NCBI GenBank assembly: GCA_002077065.1
Contig: NAJO01000010.1
Location: 1,054,001 to 1,118,000 of the forward strand
DNA from: Cryoendolithus antarcticus
Lineage: Eukaryota; Ascomycota; Dothideomycetes; Cladosporiales; Cladosporiaceae
Length of the DNA stretch: 64,000 nucleotides
Direction: 5' to 3'
Below, one piece after another: positions 41,771-52,660 of the stretch (the first letter of the stretch is position 1; every line of letters begins with the position of its first letter). The notes under the pieces were generated by a model. That model was not told the origin of the DNA. It made no database searches and saw only the letters and a program-made list of their open reading frames with translations. The position numbers and the translations under genes are program-made.

Positions 41771-43630
41771 ATGGCACCCGACTCCATATTCCAATCCTTC
41801 CGCCTACGCGAGCTCGTCTCAGATACTGCCGCCACGGTACTGCGACAGAGAAGACATCTGGGAGACGTTGCACAGATGCCGCTCGGCATGAGCGGCTTCA
41901 ATGCCACAAACCCAGTGCTCAACGCGACGGGGAATGCGGCGGGCAATCTCACAAATGCGACTGGGACGATAGCAAGCATGGCGACAGACTTGCTGGTGAA
42001 CGGCGGAAGCAAGCTACCACCCCATGCATCACATCCAGACTTCCTACACTTGGCCGGGCTGGTCTCGGAGGCAGTCCTTGAGGTTGTCATAGTCGCACTC
42101 CCCGGATACATCCTGGCGCGGAGAGGCATGTTCGACGTGCGAGCTCAGAAGTTCCTGGCAGAGCTCAACACCAACATCTTCACTCCCGCCCTGATCTTCT
42201 CAAAGCTGGCATCGCAACTGAATGCCGATAAGCTGTCAGACCTGGCTGTGATACCAGTCATCTTCGCCACGCAAATCGCAGTATCATATGCGTGCTCGAT
42301 AGCCATGGCATACCTCTTCGGGTTCGGGAGAAAGCAAATGCAGAAGAACTTTATCCTGGCTATGGGCGTGTTCGGCAACTCGAACTCGCTTCCAATATCA
42401 CTAGTGCTGTCGCTCAGCCATACAATCTCGGGACTGCACTGGGATAAGGTCCCAGGTGACAACGACTCTGAGGTCGCAGCGCGTGGCATCTTGTACCTGC
42501 TCATCTTCCAGCAGCTCGGACAGATGCTGCGATGGACATGGGGATACAATGTGCTCCTGAAGCCAGCATCAGAGTACGAGACCGAGGAAGAGCGACCCTC
42601 AACCTCTGGCTCGAGTGCAGATCTCGAAGGCGGTCAGCCCAAGCAGAGCGCAGACTCCGGCTTCGGAACTTCCCCAGAGACCTCCAGCATCTCTTCCGGA
42701 TCCTCTTACAGCGAAGACGACGAGCGCGCATCCTTATTGATAGGCGCCACCCCAGCAAACGGCAATAACCTCTCTGCCACACCTCGTGCGCGCACCCGGA
42801 CGAATCTCAGCGAACGGAGTCAATCGTCCGCACAGATCTTCTCCTTCCCAAACTTCTCTCGAACCTCCACTTCTCATACCACCTCCTCTCCCGAAAGTGG
42901 CTGGCGTGCAGTCCTCTCCAAAACCACATCTAAACTCTCTTCCGCCAAAACCGCTGTCACCACCCGCGTAATTCGCACTTCCGACAAGATCTACGATGCC
43001 TGCCCGACCTGGCTGCAGAAGTTTCTCTCATACGTAGCCTACTACCTCCGCGCAATCTATGCCGGCGTGGAGAGGCAGATGAACCCTCCTCTCTGGGCCA
43101 TGCTGGTAGCCCTCATCATCGCTTCAGTGCCGGCTTTACAACGCGCCTTCTTCACCCCTGGCACCTTTGTAAACAACAGCATCACGCGCGCCGTGCAACA
43201 GAGCGGGAACGTCGCCGTCCCGCTCATCCTCACAGTCCTCGGCTCGAATCTAGCGCGCAGCACGCTACCTCAGGACCAACTCGCCACAACGCCCGAAGAG
43301 AAGAAAGAGGAGAAGAAGCTGCTCTACGCCGCCTGTCTGGCACGCATGTTCTTCCCCGTGCTCTTCATGGCGCCTGTGCTAGCTGTGGTGGCGAAGTACC
43401 TCCCCGTGAGCATTCTGGCGGATCCGATCTTTATCATCGTCTGCTTCCTTCTCACCGGCGCCCCGTCGGCATTACAGCTAGCGCAGATTTGCCAGCTGAA
43501 CGAAGTCTTCATGGGCGCGATGAGTAATTTATTGTTGGTTAGTTATGTGGTTGTTATCTTCCCTAGCACGCTTACGCTGGTTATGTTGGCGCTTGAGGTT
43601 GTGGAGTGGGCTGCACGATCGAGCTTGTGA
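41771..43630 (+). CDS. Auxin efflux carrier-like (PIN/Ecm3 family) membrane transporter
   Basis: A single exon of 619 codons. After a 90-residue N-terminal region with several N-glycosylation sequons (NATNP, NATGN, NLTNATG), a first membrane half is seen at about 97-270 (VVIVALPGYILARRG, PALIFSKLASQ, NFILAMGVFGNSNSLPISLVLSL). A 200-residue hydrophilic Ser/Thr-rich loop (about 270-420) follows. The second half (about 435-617) has MLVALIIASVPALQRAFF, VPLILTVLGSNLAR and IVCFLLTGAPSALQLAQIC. The two 5-TM halves with NSNSLP and GAPSALQ match the fungal Ecm3-like branch of the auxin-efflux-carrier superfamily. Location is probably ER or plasma membrane; substrate unknown. Confidence 0.93.
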   Translation: MAPDSIFQSFRLRELVSDTAATVLRQRRHLGDVAQMPLGMSGFNATNPVLNATGNAAGNLTNATGTIASMATDLLVNGGSKLPPHASHPDFLHLAGLVSEAVLEVVIVALPGYILARRGMFDVRAQKFLAELNTNIFTPALIFSKLASQLNADKLSDLAVIPVIFATQIAVSYACSIAMAYLFGFGRKQMQKNFILAMGVFGNSNSLPISLVLSLSHTISGLHWDKVPGDNDSEVAARGILYLLIFQQLGQMLRWTWGYNVLLKPASEYETEEERPSTSGSSADLEGGQPKQSADSGFGTSPETSSISSGSSYSEDDERASLLIGATPANGNNLSATPRARTRTNLSERSQSSAQIFSFPNFSRTSTSHTTSSPESGWRAVLSKTTSKLSSAKTAVTTRVIRTSDKIYDACPTWLQKFLSYVAYYLRAIYAGVERQMNPPLWAMLVALIIASVPALQRAFFTPGTFVNNSITRAVQQSGNVAVPLILTVLGSNLARSTLPQDQLATTPEEKKEEKKLLYAACLARMFFPVLFMAPVLAVVAKYLPVSILADPIFIIVCFLLTGAPSALQLAQICQLNEVFMGAMSNLLLVSYVVVIFPSTLTLVMLALEVVEWAARSSL

Positions 43631-44119
43631 GACAGTATGGCTAGACGGCGAAGGAGACTGAGGGGTTTGGTGCAAGATGGGATGGGGGATTTGAGGGTTT
43701 TGTTGAGTTGGCGAGGCGTACGGCAGCATGGACACAGGCGTTCAAATGGGCGGGAGGACCGATGGGGAGCAGAGGGTACCACCAGCTGTGGGAAGTGTAC
43801 CTATAGTACTAGTGCACATTACTTGGGTATAGGTGTATGAGTATACACTACAATCCAGCGATCATACTTCTTTCGCAAGCCGTCACTTCTTGCCTCATCA
43901 CGGACGCACTTCATTGCTCGGAGATACTATATCCCCGGGGCTTCCAAAGCTGTCTCACAAGCCTCGGCTCTTCGTCGACACTACTAACCGTAACCGCATC
44001 ACAGAAGCTGTCTCAAGTAAGGCTCTCTGAAACTACAGTAGGTCAACCCATCACTCTTCCTACCCCCTTTCCTCGCCTCTTACACCTTCCCTCCCGTTCC
44101 CGACTCCCCCACCACAACC
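43631..44119. other. Intergenic: PIN-like 3' end and SDR promoter
   Basis: 489 bp between plus-strand genes. The sequence just before the SDR ATG is strongly pyrimidine-rich (ctcttcctacccc... cttccctcccg). A frame open from 43837 merges into the SDR frame but skips its cofactor motif and is not used. Confidence 0.5.
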
Positions 44120-45078
44120 ATGAGCGCCGCAGCAGACGTCAAACTCGCCGACTTCCCCTCCCTCTTCTCCCTCAACGGCAAAGTCGCAGTCGTCACAGGC
44201 GGCAGCAGAGGCCTAGGTCTCCACGCCGCTTCAGGGTAATATCCCTCCTCCCTGCCCACATCACCCGATTCGATCTGACAAAGTCCCGCGATCCCAGACT
44301 CCTACAAGCCGGCTGCTCCAAAGTCTTCATCACCTCCCGCAAAGCCAAGGCCTGCGAAGAGGCTTGCGCTGCCTTGAATGCGCTCGGAACCAAAGGCACA
44401 GCCATAAGCGTCCCCGCCGACGCGAGCAAGTTATCAGAGATTGAGAGATTGGTGCAGGAAGTCAGCAAGCACACGGATCATGTGGATATCCTGCTCGCCA
44501 ACGCGGGCGCAACTTGGGGCGCGCCGTTCGATAGCCATCCTGAGGAGGCATTCAACAAAGTCATGCAGCTGAATGTCACGAGTGTGTTTTACTGCACGCA
44601 GAAATTCGCTCCGCTACTGCAGAAACGTGCGAGCGTGAATGATCCGAGTCGAGTGGTCATCACTAGCTCCGTCGCAGGGCTGGGACCGGGCACGCTGGGA
44701 GAGCATGGCACGTATGGGTATAGTGCGAGTAAAGCGGCTGTGCTGCACTTGGGCAAGAACCTTGCTGTCGAGCTCGGACCGCGAGGCATCATAGTAAACT
44801 CGATCTGTCCCGGGTTCTTTCCGACAAAGTCAGTAGTCCGCTATCTCGATTCATTGGCACAGCAGTGTACTGACGGGGCAACTAGGATGGCTAGCGGGCT
44901 GATGGAGTTGACGGGTGGGACGAAAGCGTTGGCGGAGGCTACGCCGAATCAGCGGTTGGGCACGCCGGAGGACTTCGCGGGGACGGTGGTGTATTTGTGC
45001 TCGAGGGCAGGGGGGCACGCGAATGGAGCGCATATTGTGCTTGATGGGGGGAGTATTCTGAGCAGGGGAAGGTTGTGA
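44120..45078 (+). CDS. Short-chain dehydrogenase/reductase (RhlG/FabG-like)
   Basis: Three exons: 44120-44235, 44298-44828, 44886-45078 (279 aa). Introns are 62 bp (weak donor GTAATA, branch TCTGAC, acceptor CCCAG) and 57 bp (donor GTCAGT, branch TACTGAC, acceptor CTAG). The classical SDR motifs are present: TGGSRGLG (26-33), a downstream ADASKLSEIE segment, NAG (LLANAGATWG), the Ser (VITSSVAG) and YxxxK (YGYSASKAAV), and a PGFFPTK motif that closes the substrate pocket. The spliced end reads PGFFPTKMASGLMELTGGTKAL, a common fungal form often called rhamnolipid-type 3-oxoacyl-ACP reductase. The 57-bp intron is stop-free, so retention adds 19 residues in frame. Substrate unknown. Confidence 0.92.
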
Positions 45079-45548
45079 GTGAGGTGAAGGAGAATGGGAA
45101 AGGGAAAAGTATATATGTATTTGTGCATTTGAGACTGAGGAGACCTGCATATGGAAAACACGCCTAATATTGGTTAGAGGTGCTTGTGTTTAATTAGGAG
45201 GCATCATGTCCTAGTCTATATCTATACGGGTTCATGACTCCGTTCGCATCCTCATGATAGGTGCACTAGAGCAACGTCGTCGCTCTCTCTGCACTGGGGC
45301 GAGACCAGCCCACCAGCATCCGGCCGTACCCTGCACAGGCGTGGCGATACCGTTCCTCAATCTTGTAGGCTGCAAGCCCAACGAGTTCAACGGCACAGCT
45401 CGCCCCCTCAAGTGCCCGCGTACACACTCGGCGCAGCATTCCTCGCCGCGGACGCTACCCTCGCGCTCGTCGCTTTCGCACTGGCGGCCTTCGAGCTCGC
45501 CGTCCTCACACTCGCAGCCCTGACACTTTCCGCCCGTTCAGAGGCAGT
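45079..45548. other. Convergent 3' region, SDR / CDF transporter
   Basis: 470 bp between convergent genes. GC-rich low-complexity codon-like sequence near 45430-45560 is not coding in any supported frame. Nothing else recognised. Confidence 0.5.
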
Positions 45549-46875
45549 CTACAGCTCCTTCTTCGTAAAGTGCTCTGGCGCATGGCTAGTCTCGTAATCG
45601 ATATGCACATACGCCCTCTCCACGTCCGGCAAACTCTCGAGCTTCATCTGCAGCGCCTCGGCAGTGTCGTGCGAGTCTTTGACGGTCTGTTCTTGGTCCA
45701 TTACGATGTCCACTTCAACGATTAGCCGTGGGCCGGAGTGCCAGGCGCGGACGGTATCGAGGGATAGGATCAAGGGCGAGTGCGTCATGGAGATGTAGGT
45801 TAGGTGTTGCAGCATTGCTGTGTCGGCTGTTACGCCTATGAGGAGCTTGAATTCGGATGTTGCGGTGCGGAGCCAAAGAAAGGCTATCAAGCAGGAGAGG
45901 ATGATGGCGCCCATGGGGTCTATCCACCATCGGACTTTGGCGCCTAGGATCGAGGTCATCAGACCGAAGCCGTTGATGAAGAGGTCGTTGCGGTGGTCTT
46001 CCCATAGGATGCGGATTTGGCTGTAAGTATTTCGCAGAGCCCAGCAGTAGAAAAAGAGGGAGAGTTTGGTGCAGAAGGCTACGCCTACGACGATGGCGGA
46101 GGCGAGCTAGAGTCACAAGTCAGTCATAGATTTCCGGATGAGCGCGCAAACGAGCGGCACGTACATGAAAGTCCGCGGTCAGCTTCCCTCCGTTCCCTGC
46201 CGCCAGATCTCTCGCGCTCAACACTATCAAGATCAAGCTCACAGCCGTCATCAGAAACGAAAACGCAATGTTTCCCGCCGTCTCGATCCTGGCTTTACCG
46301 CTCGGCCATCGCCTTGGATCTACGCGATTCACAGCCCGAGCGCACAGAATAAGCGTCAAGTTACTCATAGGATCGAAGATCGCGTCCGCCAGGGTCGTGA
46401 AGAGCGACAAACTCCCAGAGGAGATAGCAGCATAGAGTTGCAGACCAGCGAGGATGATATTCGCTGCGAACGATCCGTGAACGGCAATCTTGAATTGCAA
46501 CGCCTCAGAATCCTGCTTCTCCTTCGCCTCGCGCACATGATCGTCAACTGGTTTCAGCAGACGCGAGATATTCTCGTTCTGCGTCTCGTAAAACTCCTCG
46601 AGCTTGCGCGTTTTCCAGGCTTCCTTGCCGGCTGCTACAGGCGTGCAGCCGGCCGTGCGTTTCCGTGAAGTGTTGGCCCGGATGGTGTCGAGATCTGTGG
46701 CTGTTTTGAGGCCATGCCGTAAGCTATACGGATCGTTGGCATCGGTGTAGCTGGGAAGGGATTGCAGTTCGATGTCCGCAGCGCGAGCCTGTTCGGTGCT
46801 GTCGCGGTGGGTGAACGCTGGTCTGGGGCGAAGGGAAAGCGCGTTGTGCAGGTCTGGGTCGCGGGGATCCGTCAT
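45549..46875 (-). CDS. Cation diffusion facilitator, predicted Mn2+-type
   Basis: Two exons: 46875-46165 and 46106-45549 (422 aa). The 58-bp intron has donor GTACGT and acceptor CTAG. The first 120 residues are cytosolic and hydrophilic. Six membrane segments are visible. The metal-site motifs are DxxxD in TM2 (Asp154...Asp158, LADAIFDPMSN) and DxxxD in TM5 (Asp274...Asp278, WEDHRNDLFIN). Zn-CDF proteins have HxxxD at these places, while DxxxD in both is the hallmark of the Mn-CDF subfamily, so Mn2+ export or vacuolar storage is predicted. The C-terminal cytosolic domain (about 340-422) ends in DYETSHAPEHFTKKEL. A ferric-reductase-like gene lies upstream on the same strand. The 5' leader carries an inverted repeat. 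Confidence 0.93.
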
Positions 46876-47348
46876 CGTGTGGTATGATATTGTATGGTCG
46901 CGTGCTATCGCAGAAGCCCTATCAAGAAACGATGCGCGATAGCAGAATGGGTAACCTCAAACCCAAGGGTGTTTGTGAGGTTGAGATTCAGTGTGACGCT
47001 GTGGCGAAAGCACAGCCACCCACCGTTACTGCGCCGATAAGGAACCGACGACATTCTTGAACCGGGCACGTTGAGGCACTGTTCACTGCATGTCATCACC
47101 ATAGTCCATCACAATCTGCATTTTTGCATCACATAGGCTGTGCTGATACTGATGTTCGCAAAGTCAAATTTCCACTTCGCGGAGAGCTCAATTCTTTACA
47201 TGATGCATGGATGTGACGTTGATGGAATAGAAGCACAGCGGCGATGCAAGAGGCCGAAGAGACTACTACATTATATACACGTTCCCGTCTGCCGATCTAT
47301 GATTCTACTAGAGCCCAAGTTCCCGATCCCAAGACCAACCACTGCCAC
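46876..47348. promoter_or_regulatory. CDF upstream region with inverted repeats
   Basis: 473 bp. Perfect 9-bp arms TGCTATCGC (46903-46911) and GCGATAGCA (46936-46944) can form a hairpin 28-69 bp before the CDF ATG, probably in its 5' leader. A second, imperfect hairpin (AACCTC 46953-46958 / GAGGTT 46977-46982) lies next to it. Such arms occur by chance several times in 64 kb. Confidence 0.35.
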
Positions 47349-49418
47349 TCAATAAGTGAAAGCCTCCTCGATAAAGTCAATAGCCCCTTGATCCATCACG
47401 CCTCTCACCGCGCTCCGGACACTATCAGCAAAAGCACCGGGACCACAGACCGTCACTCCCACAGCGCCAATCCGCTCCGGCATCTCCTTCTCCAGTATCG
47501 TAGTCGGATTGCACCGTCCAGGAAACATCTGCACGCTGCCTGTATTACTCATGACCTCTCCTCGGTGTCTGGGCTTTGTGACAAAAAGCTGTATCCGCAA
47601 TACTTCTCTCCGATTCTCCATCCGCAGTATCTGGTCCATCCACACGCGCACCCACTCCAGACACTCTGTGTTCGGCACAGACCACACGAGCAGTATCTTC
47701 TTCGTCGCGCATGTGCCTGCTGCGTACTGTGCGAGTAGGTGATGCGCGTAGCCGACGCAGTGTGTTATGCCGACGCCGCCTGCGAAAAGGATCACAGTGC
47801 CATACGACGTGAAGCTCTCGTTGCCGCCGTAGGGTCCTTCTATGGCACCCCATGTGCTGAACGTGCCACCTGGAAGCTTGCTGGCACGCTCATATATTTG
47901 GCGTGTTAGACCGGAGCGTGCGCGCATGATAAGAGAAATGCTTGTTACAGTCGCTTCGCGCGGTATCGAGGTGTTCGGGAGCTGATGGGTCTGCTTGCTG
48001 GCGCCAGTTTCCTTGACCGTACCGAGAATTGAGAGCGTTTTATTGGTTTTGGTGGAGTAGGTTGACTGCCGTGGGACCAGACCTGGCCGCTTGCCGATGC
48101 CCATGGCTTCACTCGGATTATGTGATGGTAGCTTCTCCATCTCGATCTCGAGTGGAGGAGATTTTGGCCTGTTCTCTACCCATGCTATGGAGAACGGGTG
48201 ACTTGACCAAAGGGACATCATCGGAATGTATGCGTGGACGTGACAGCCAGGTGTGTAGGTCCACGGTCTCCGAAGATCGAACGTCACCCTGCAAGCTTCG
48301 CCTGGTAATGCTTCAATGTGGACTTTCGTCAAGCCTCGTCTTCGGCTGACATTCAGATAGCAGATGCGTAAACTTCGCCAAAGCCACTCCGTGCCCCAGA
48401 ATGCGAACGCCAGCTTCACGTACGGTAATTGCGGTAGTTTAGCCTTGTCGAGGTGCACGTACACTCCAGCTAGCGCAAGCATGACCAGGATCCGGTGCAT
48501 GTTCAGGAACGTTTCGTAGAAGGCGTGTCGGAAAGGTGATGGGGTGATCAGGAAGATGCAGGAGAACGTGCATGTGGCGACCATTCCCCACTGATAGCTT
48601 GTGCTGGTAGCGAGCGTAACAGCAATCTGCGCAGACCCTGCAGCTCTGTGTGTGTTGACTGCCCAGCAGATCGTGTGGATGACAGCTTCGAGGATCAGTA
48701 TCCGTGCACACCATCTGTGCAGCAGATTGAAGGTATCGTAGCTGACGTCCGTGAAGCGAATGAGAGGATTATTCCGTAACGCGAACAGTACGGTGGGTAT
48801 CAGGTTCAGCGCAGCAAGCTGTCCTGTCCTTCCTCGCAATTCTGCGATGACTGAGTACTCCGACTCGTATCCATAGTCCAGAATACAGCAGTAGGCAATG
48901 TTACTCAACAGGTAAAGCACAAGCAAGATGGTGTGGAATCGTGAGGGAAGTGTCCCGATACCAATCGCGTTCGATATCTGGAACTCCCGATTATGTCTAG
49001 TATGACCCAAAGGTGCGTACAGTAGATGCTTCTTCACTCTCGGCCAGATTTTGTTGTGTTCGTGCATCCAGTAACGTTGGTCCGATTCCCTTCGAAGCGA
49101 CATTATCTTTCTCAGATACGACTTTCCGCGGTGAAGCCATCTGTATACAAGGACGATTGCCAGCAGCACGCAGAAGGTGATGACCATGATATTCGAGAGT
49201 AGCCAGTTCATGTCCTGGTCAACTCCGCCAAGGCCGTGCGAAAAAGGTGTCGCTGCTGCGCTCCAATTGAGCACCTGCCCATAGTCGCTAACTTCGCCGT
49301 GTCCGGGCGATGCAGATGGCAATGCGTATCGGGGCGCCATGGTGACATCTCTTGAGTATAAGTCGCTCGCAGACGACAGCAGATCTACCGTAGCGTGAAT
49401 GTCCGAGTGGTGATGCAT
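47349..49418 (-). CDS. Ferric-chelate reductase-like protein (FRE/NOX superfamily)
   Basis: A single exon of 689 codons. The first in-frame ATG is 49418 (MHHHSDIHATVDLL); the frame runs further upstream but without ATG. After an N-terminal region with a first hydrophobic segment (WLLSNIMVITFCVLLAIVLV), the ferric-reductase transmembrane core has paired heme-ligand histidines (HRWCARILILEAVIHTICW, NMHRILVMLALAGVYVHL). The cytosolic half has the FAD-binding HPF motif (SSHPFSIAW) and NAD(P)H-binding segments (GPYGGNESF, VILFAGGVGITHC, CGPGAFADSVR). It moves electrons from cytosolic NADPH across a membrane to reduce extracellular Fe3+ or Cu2+. A low-conservation loop of about 100 residues lies between the FAD and NAD domains. 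The extracellular N-terminus of this family often precedes the first heme helices. Adjacent to a Mn-type CDF. Confidence 0.93.
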   Translation of the reverse strand: MHHHSDIHATVDLLSSASDLYSRDVTMAPRYALPSASPGHGEVSDYGQVLNWSAAATPFSHGLGGVDQDMNWLLSNIMVITFCVLLAIVLVYRWLHRGKSYLRKIMSLRRESDQRYWMHEHNKIWPRVKKHLLYAPLGHTRHNREFQISNAIGIGTLPSRFHTILLVLYLLSNIAYCCILDYGYESEYSVIAELRGRTGQLAALNLIPTVLFALRNNPLIRFTDVSYDTFNLLHRWCARILILEAVIHTICWAVNTHRAAGSAQIAVTLATSTSYQWGMVATCTFSCIFLITPSPFRHAFYETFLNMHRILVMLALAGVYVHLDKAKLPQLPYVKLAFAFWGTEWLWRSLRICYLNVSRRRGLTKVHIEALPGEACRVTFDLRRPWTYTPGCHVHAYIPMMSLWSSHPFSIAWVENRPKSPPLEIEMEKLPSHNPSEAMGIGKRPGLVPRQSTYSTKTNKTLSILGTVKETGASKQTHQLPNTSIPREATVTSISLIMRARSGLTRQIYERASKLPGGTFSTWGAIEGPYGGNESFTSYGTVILFAGGVGITHCVGYAHHLLAQYAAGTCATKKILLVWSVPNTECLEWVRVWMDQILRMENRREVLRIQLFVTKPRHRGEVMSNTGSVQMFPGRCNPTTILEKEMPERIGAVGVTVCGPGAFADSVRSAVRGVMDQGAIDFIEEAFTY

Positions 49419-51057
49419 CGTGAAAACGGTTGGAGAACCCCGGGAATGTGGAGTGGTTGCTGTGCAGCAAGGAATGTGTTGCACGAAAAGTGCCTGTTCA
49501 CCTCAAAGTCTCAGACTTGAAGTGCTGTGTCTTGTACGAATGTAAGTGGTGGTGGTGTGCGCCGGGCACACTAGTTGTGGTGTGAACGTAATGTAAGGCA
49601 GTCCTGCTGCAGTGGTGACAGACCCCAATTCTGGTCAATGCAAGCCCCAGCAAGGTAATGGCAGGTGCGAAGGAAGGCGTACAAAGGCCTTGGGTTGTAG
49701 CATTAGTGCGTCGGTCTAGAAACAAAGAATAGCACCCGCATCGTGAACAATGGCTATTGTCGTCCCGCAGAATCGTAGCCAAGTTCAGCAAGAGCTGTAG
49801 GCCAGCCTAGGAACACCAACGCCGACACGATCTATAGCAGCAATGGAAGACTGTGCAGAAGTGAACGCAGTGAAGATAATCGCAGTGACCGCTGAGTGAC
49901 AGACAACAAAAGTACAGGTACGCAAGTACTGCGCACTGTGTTACCTTGCTACTATCATGGGCGCATCGCAGCACCGGTCGGAAGATGCCTATCGGCGTCT
50001 GCGCAGATAGGATGCGCACAAGGTAGTGAAGCGAGTCGCATGTTGAACGAGCCAAGTATGAAGAATGGAGACGAAGGACAGGATGTGGATGGAAGTCGCG
50101 GCGGCTCGCTTGGTCCTTCCGAGCTCCGAATGAAGCCAAGCTTGACCAATGACTGCTCCCCGGAATTATTGATATGAAACCGCTGTGTCATGTTGCGAAT
50201 ACACCATGCTGCGGTCAATGCGTCGACTTTCACATGCTGGACTTTTCTGAGACATCGAGTCTGTGATATGACAATCTCTCGTCTTTGATGAGATGGGCCG
50301 CTAGTGCGAGTCCGAGGAGTCCAGCAACTTTGATGGCGAGATCCCACATAAGGTTAGGACGGTCTATCATGTACGTTCAGCCTGCTCGAGGCCTGCCATG
50401 CTGCTCTCCAAGACACGATAGGACGACGTGGCGCCATGTCGGCTCAGCTGGCCGACGGCGTCGCACGACAGCGTCTCGAAGTCTCGCGCGCGGAAGACGC
50501 TACCTCATTTGTCGCCAGCATACTGACCAAGGTCTTGTGTATATGACTTTCTCGCCGTCATGCGCTTATTTCCCTCACTTTCGGGGATCAAAATGAACTG
50601 CAAGTATCGTTGAGCTGCGATTGCGCAATGTGCTTGAAGTCGAACAAGGCTGCGCGAGCTGGCGTGATGACGGATCTCGCAAACCTAGGGGTGGCCACAG
50701 ATGACCTGGGAAGGCGCGAGGTAAGGACACGTTCGGTGGAATTGCGTTGGAGTGATGCATGCGTTGAAGTAGGTGTCGCAAGCTGAGAGCGATCGAGGAG
50801 ATGCTTGGCGTGAATGCATTGTTGTCGATATCATCATTCCCAAGCATCACAGTGTTCGCTAGTGCAGGTTCGCCCTCTGGGCGGCAGTAGACGGGGCTGA
50901 ATCTTTGGAGGAGGCGATAGGGAGGGACAGTCAGATCGCAGATTAGGGCACGGAATATTGTAAGCATGTGAGATGCTATCGTTCGATACACTACGCCCAG
51001 ACTTGGATTAGCTATTGCGGTATACATCGACAATCGCCTCGTGATCTGATTTGTCGT
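49419..51057. other. Large gene-poor intergenic region
   Basis: 1.64 kb between the ferric reductase start (49418) and the 3' end of the next minus-strand gene (51058). No gene is supported; frames up to 152 codons on the minus strand (50575-51033) have no domain. No repeat, RNA or transposon is seen. Confidence 0.5.
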
Positions 51058-51856
51058 CTAGAACGTATGCTTCGGTGCATCGCCCTTGTCGTCTCCACTG
51101 CCGTACTTCTTGACAGGCTCCTTGCCGGCGCCCTTGTCCTTCTCGAAGTAGGCAACCTCTTCAGAGTCCATGTGCTTAGCTACCTGGTCAGCCTGCCACT
51201 TCTTGAACGAGAACCCAACGCCTGCGATTGTATCGTCAGCCGTTCTGTGAAAGAACCTCGGTAGCAGACGTCAACACTCACCCTCATGCGAGTAGTCCTT
51301 ATCGTTTGCTTGATCCTTGTGGTACTTGACCTGAATAAAGTCGGAGTCGGCAGTAGCAGGGTCAAGACTCAACGATACGAGAGCATTGATCGTGGCTGTT
51401 TTGGGGATAATTTTGAAAGTCCAGCTCTGTTCGTTCTTGAACTGGATCAGGGTTGGCTCATTGCGGATGATTTCGTAACGCTCGTTCTTGCTGGCCTTGA
51501 ATAGCTTGGGTAGTGCAAACCATTGGCCCGCCCTGGAAGGTGTTAGAGAGGTGTAGGGGAGGTAGGGGTGGTTTGGGAGTGGGTAGGGAAGGGCCAGGGG
51601 GTGTATACATCTTGTAGCGATCGTTTGCGTACACAAACTGATCATCGTACACGCAGTCTGACGTATAACGCTCCACACGCTTGATGGTTGGCTCGCAGGA
51701 GTACAGGGCGATAATGTCGTCGATCAGCGCCTGGCGATTGGGGGGTAACTTGATCGACTTGGATGGGTCGGGAGTATAGTCCTCAGATGTGGCTGTTTGG
51801 CGGACTTCAAACGCTTCGCCAGGCGCTGACGACGGTGCAGTGGGTGCGGCAGACAT
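51058..51856 (-). CDS. Uncharacterised conserved protein, possible NTF2-like fold
   Basis: Three exons: 51856-51609, 51532-51282, 51221-51058 (220 aa). Introns are 76 bp (donor GTATAC) and 60 bp (donor GTGAGT, acceptor GCAG). I do not recognise a named family. The pattern RQALIDDIIALYSCEP ... YTSDCVYDDQFVYA ... MAGQWFALPKLFKAS ... FIQVKYHKDQANDKDYSHEG looks like an NTF2/SnoaL-type cone (short helices, then strands with small polar residues), as in fungal or plant DUF2358-like proteins; this is fold-level inference. There is no signal peptide. The C-terminus is Lys/Asp/Gly-rich (KDKGAGKEPVKK). Cytosolic location is likely. Confidence 0.75.
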
Positions 51857-52660
51857 GGCGAGAGAGTATTGCTGTCTTTATAAACGGTCAAAGTTGTTCT
51901 GCGCTGGTAGTAATGCCGTCGTGTGCTTGGCGTGGGTGGAAGTGAAGTCGGAGCCGCGAAGTGAGATGAGACACGAAAGTCGTTGTACTTACCTACCTCT
52001 CACTCACAAACCTGCGGCTTATTACTGACGCGTTGACTATGCATACTCACACGTGGCTGCGCCTGTGTGCGAATCATGCAGTTCGTATTGTCGATGTGTC
52101 GTGCGTTAATGCACGCGAAATCTGATCGAAGTCTGGTCACTACGCCATCATGAGATCACAAACGTCGCAGCCGCTAGCCAAATGGAACTTTGCCATGACG
52201 GGCATCCGTCCCGACCTCACCCCAATGTGGACATTGAGGAAGGTAACAGACACGTGGTTGGAGAGCCCGTCAAAGTGCCACGACAATTGGTCACTTACGA
52301 TGTGCTACACCTCCCCATGATCGTACCGTCGAATCTGTACTGGCAGTGCCGGCCCGGACACTCAGCGGCGATCCAGCTTGCGTCGACCATAAGGAGAGAG
52401 CCTCAAAGCGCGGGCATAGCGGAATGCTGACGAACAAGAGATGCTCGCGTACTGCTGCGTGAGGCTATCGACTGATCGACAGTGTCGTTCGCTCGCCAAG
52501 CGATTGCATCGATAGTGTGTACTATCAACTACACTCCAAGCCTCGCCTCGGACGACCCTACTCGCATGCCCACTCGCCTGGCCTTGCTACGATCTGTCCC
52601 ATACTAGTCCTCAACATCTAAAATCTGAGCCCAGGCTTACTACAGCATCGCAAAACCATC
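51857..52660. other. Intergenic between two uncharacterised minus-strand genes
   Basis: 804 bp. It holds the promoter of the 51058-51856 gene and the 3' end of the next one. Short frames only. Nothing recognised. Confidence 0.5.

Noticed and set aside
43837..45078. 413-codon open frame covering the SDR gene
   Set aside because: It reads SDR exons 2 and 3 but extends upstream in a frame that omits the TGGSRGLG cofactor motif. Two introns with good signals give the complete SDR instead.
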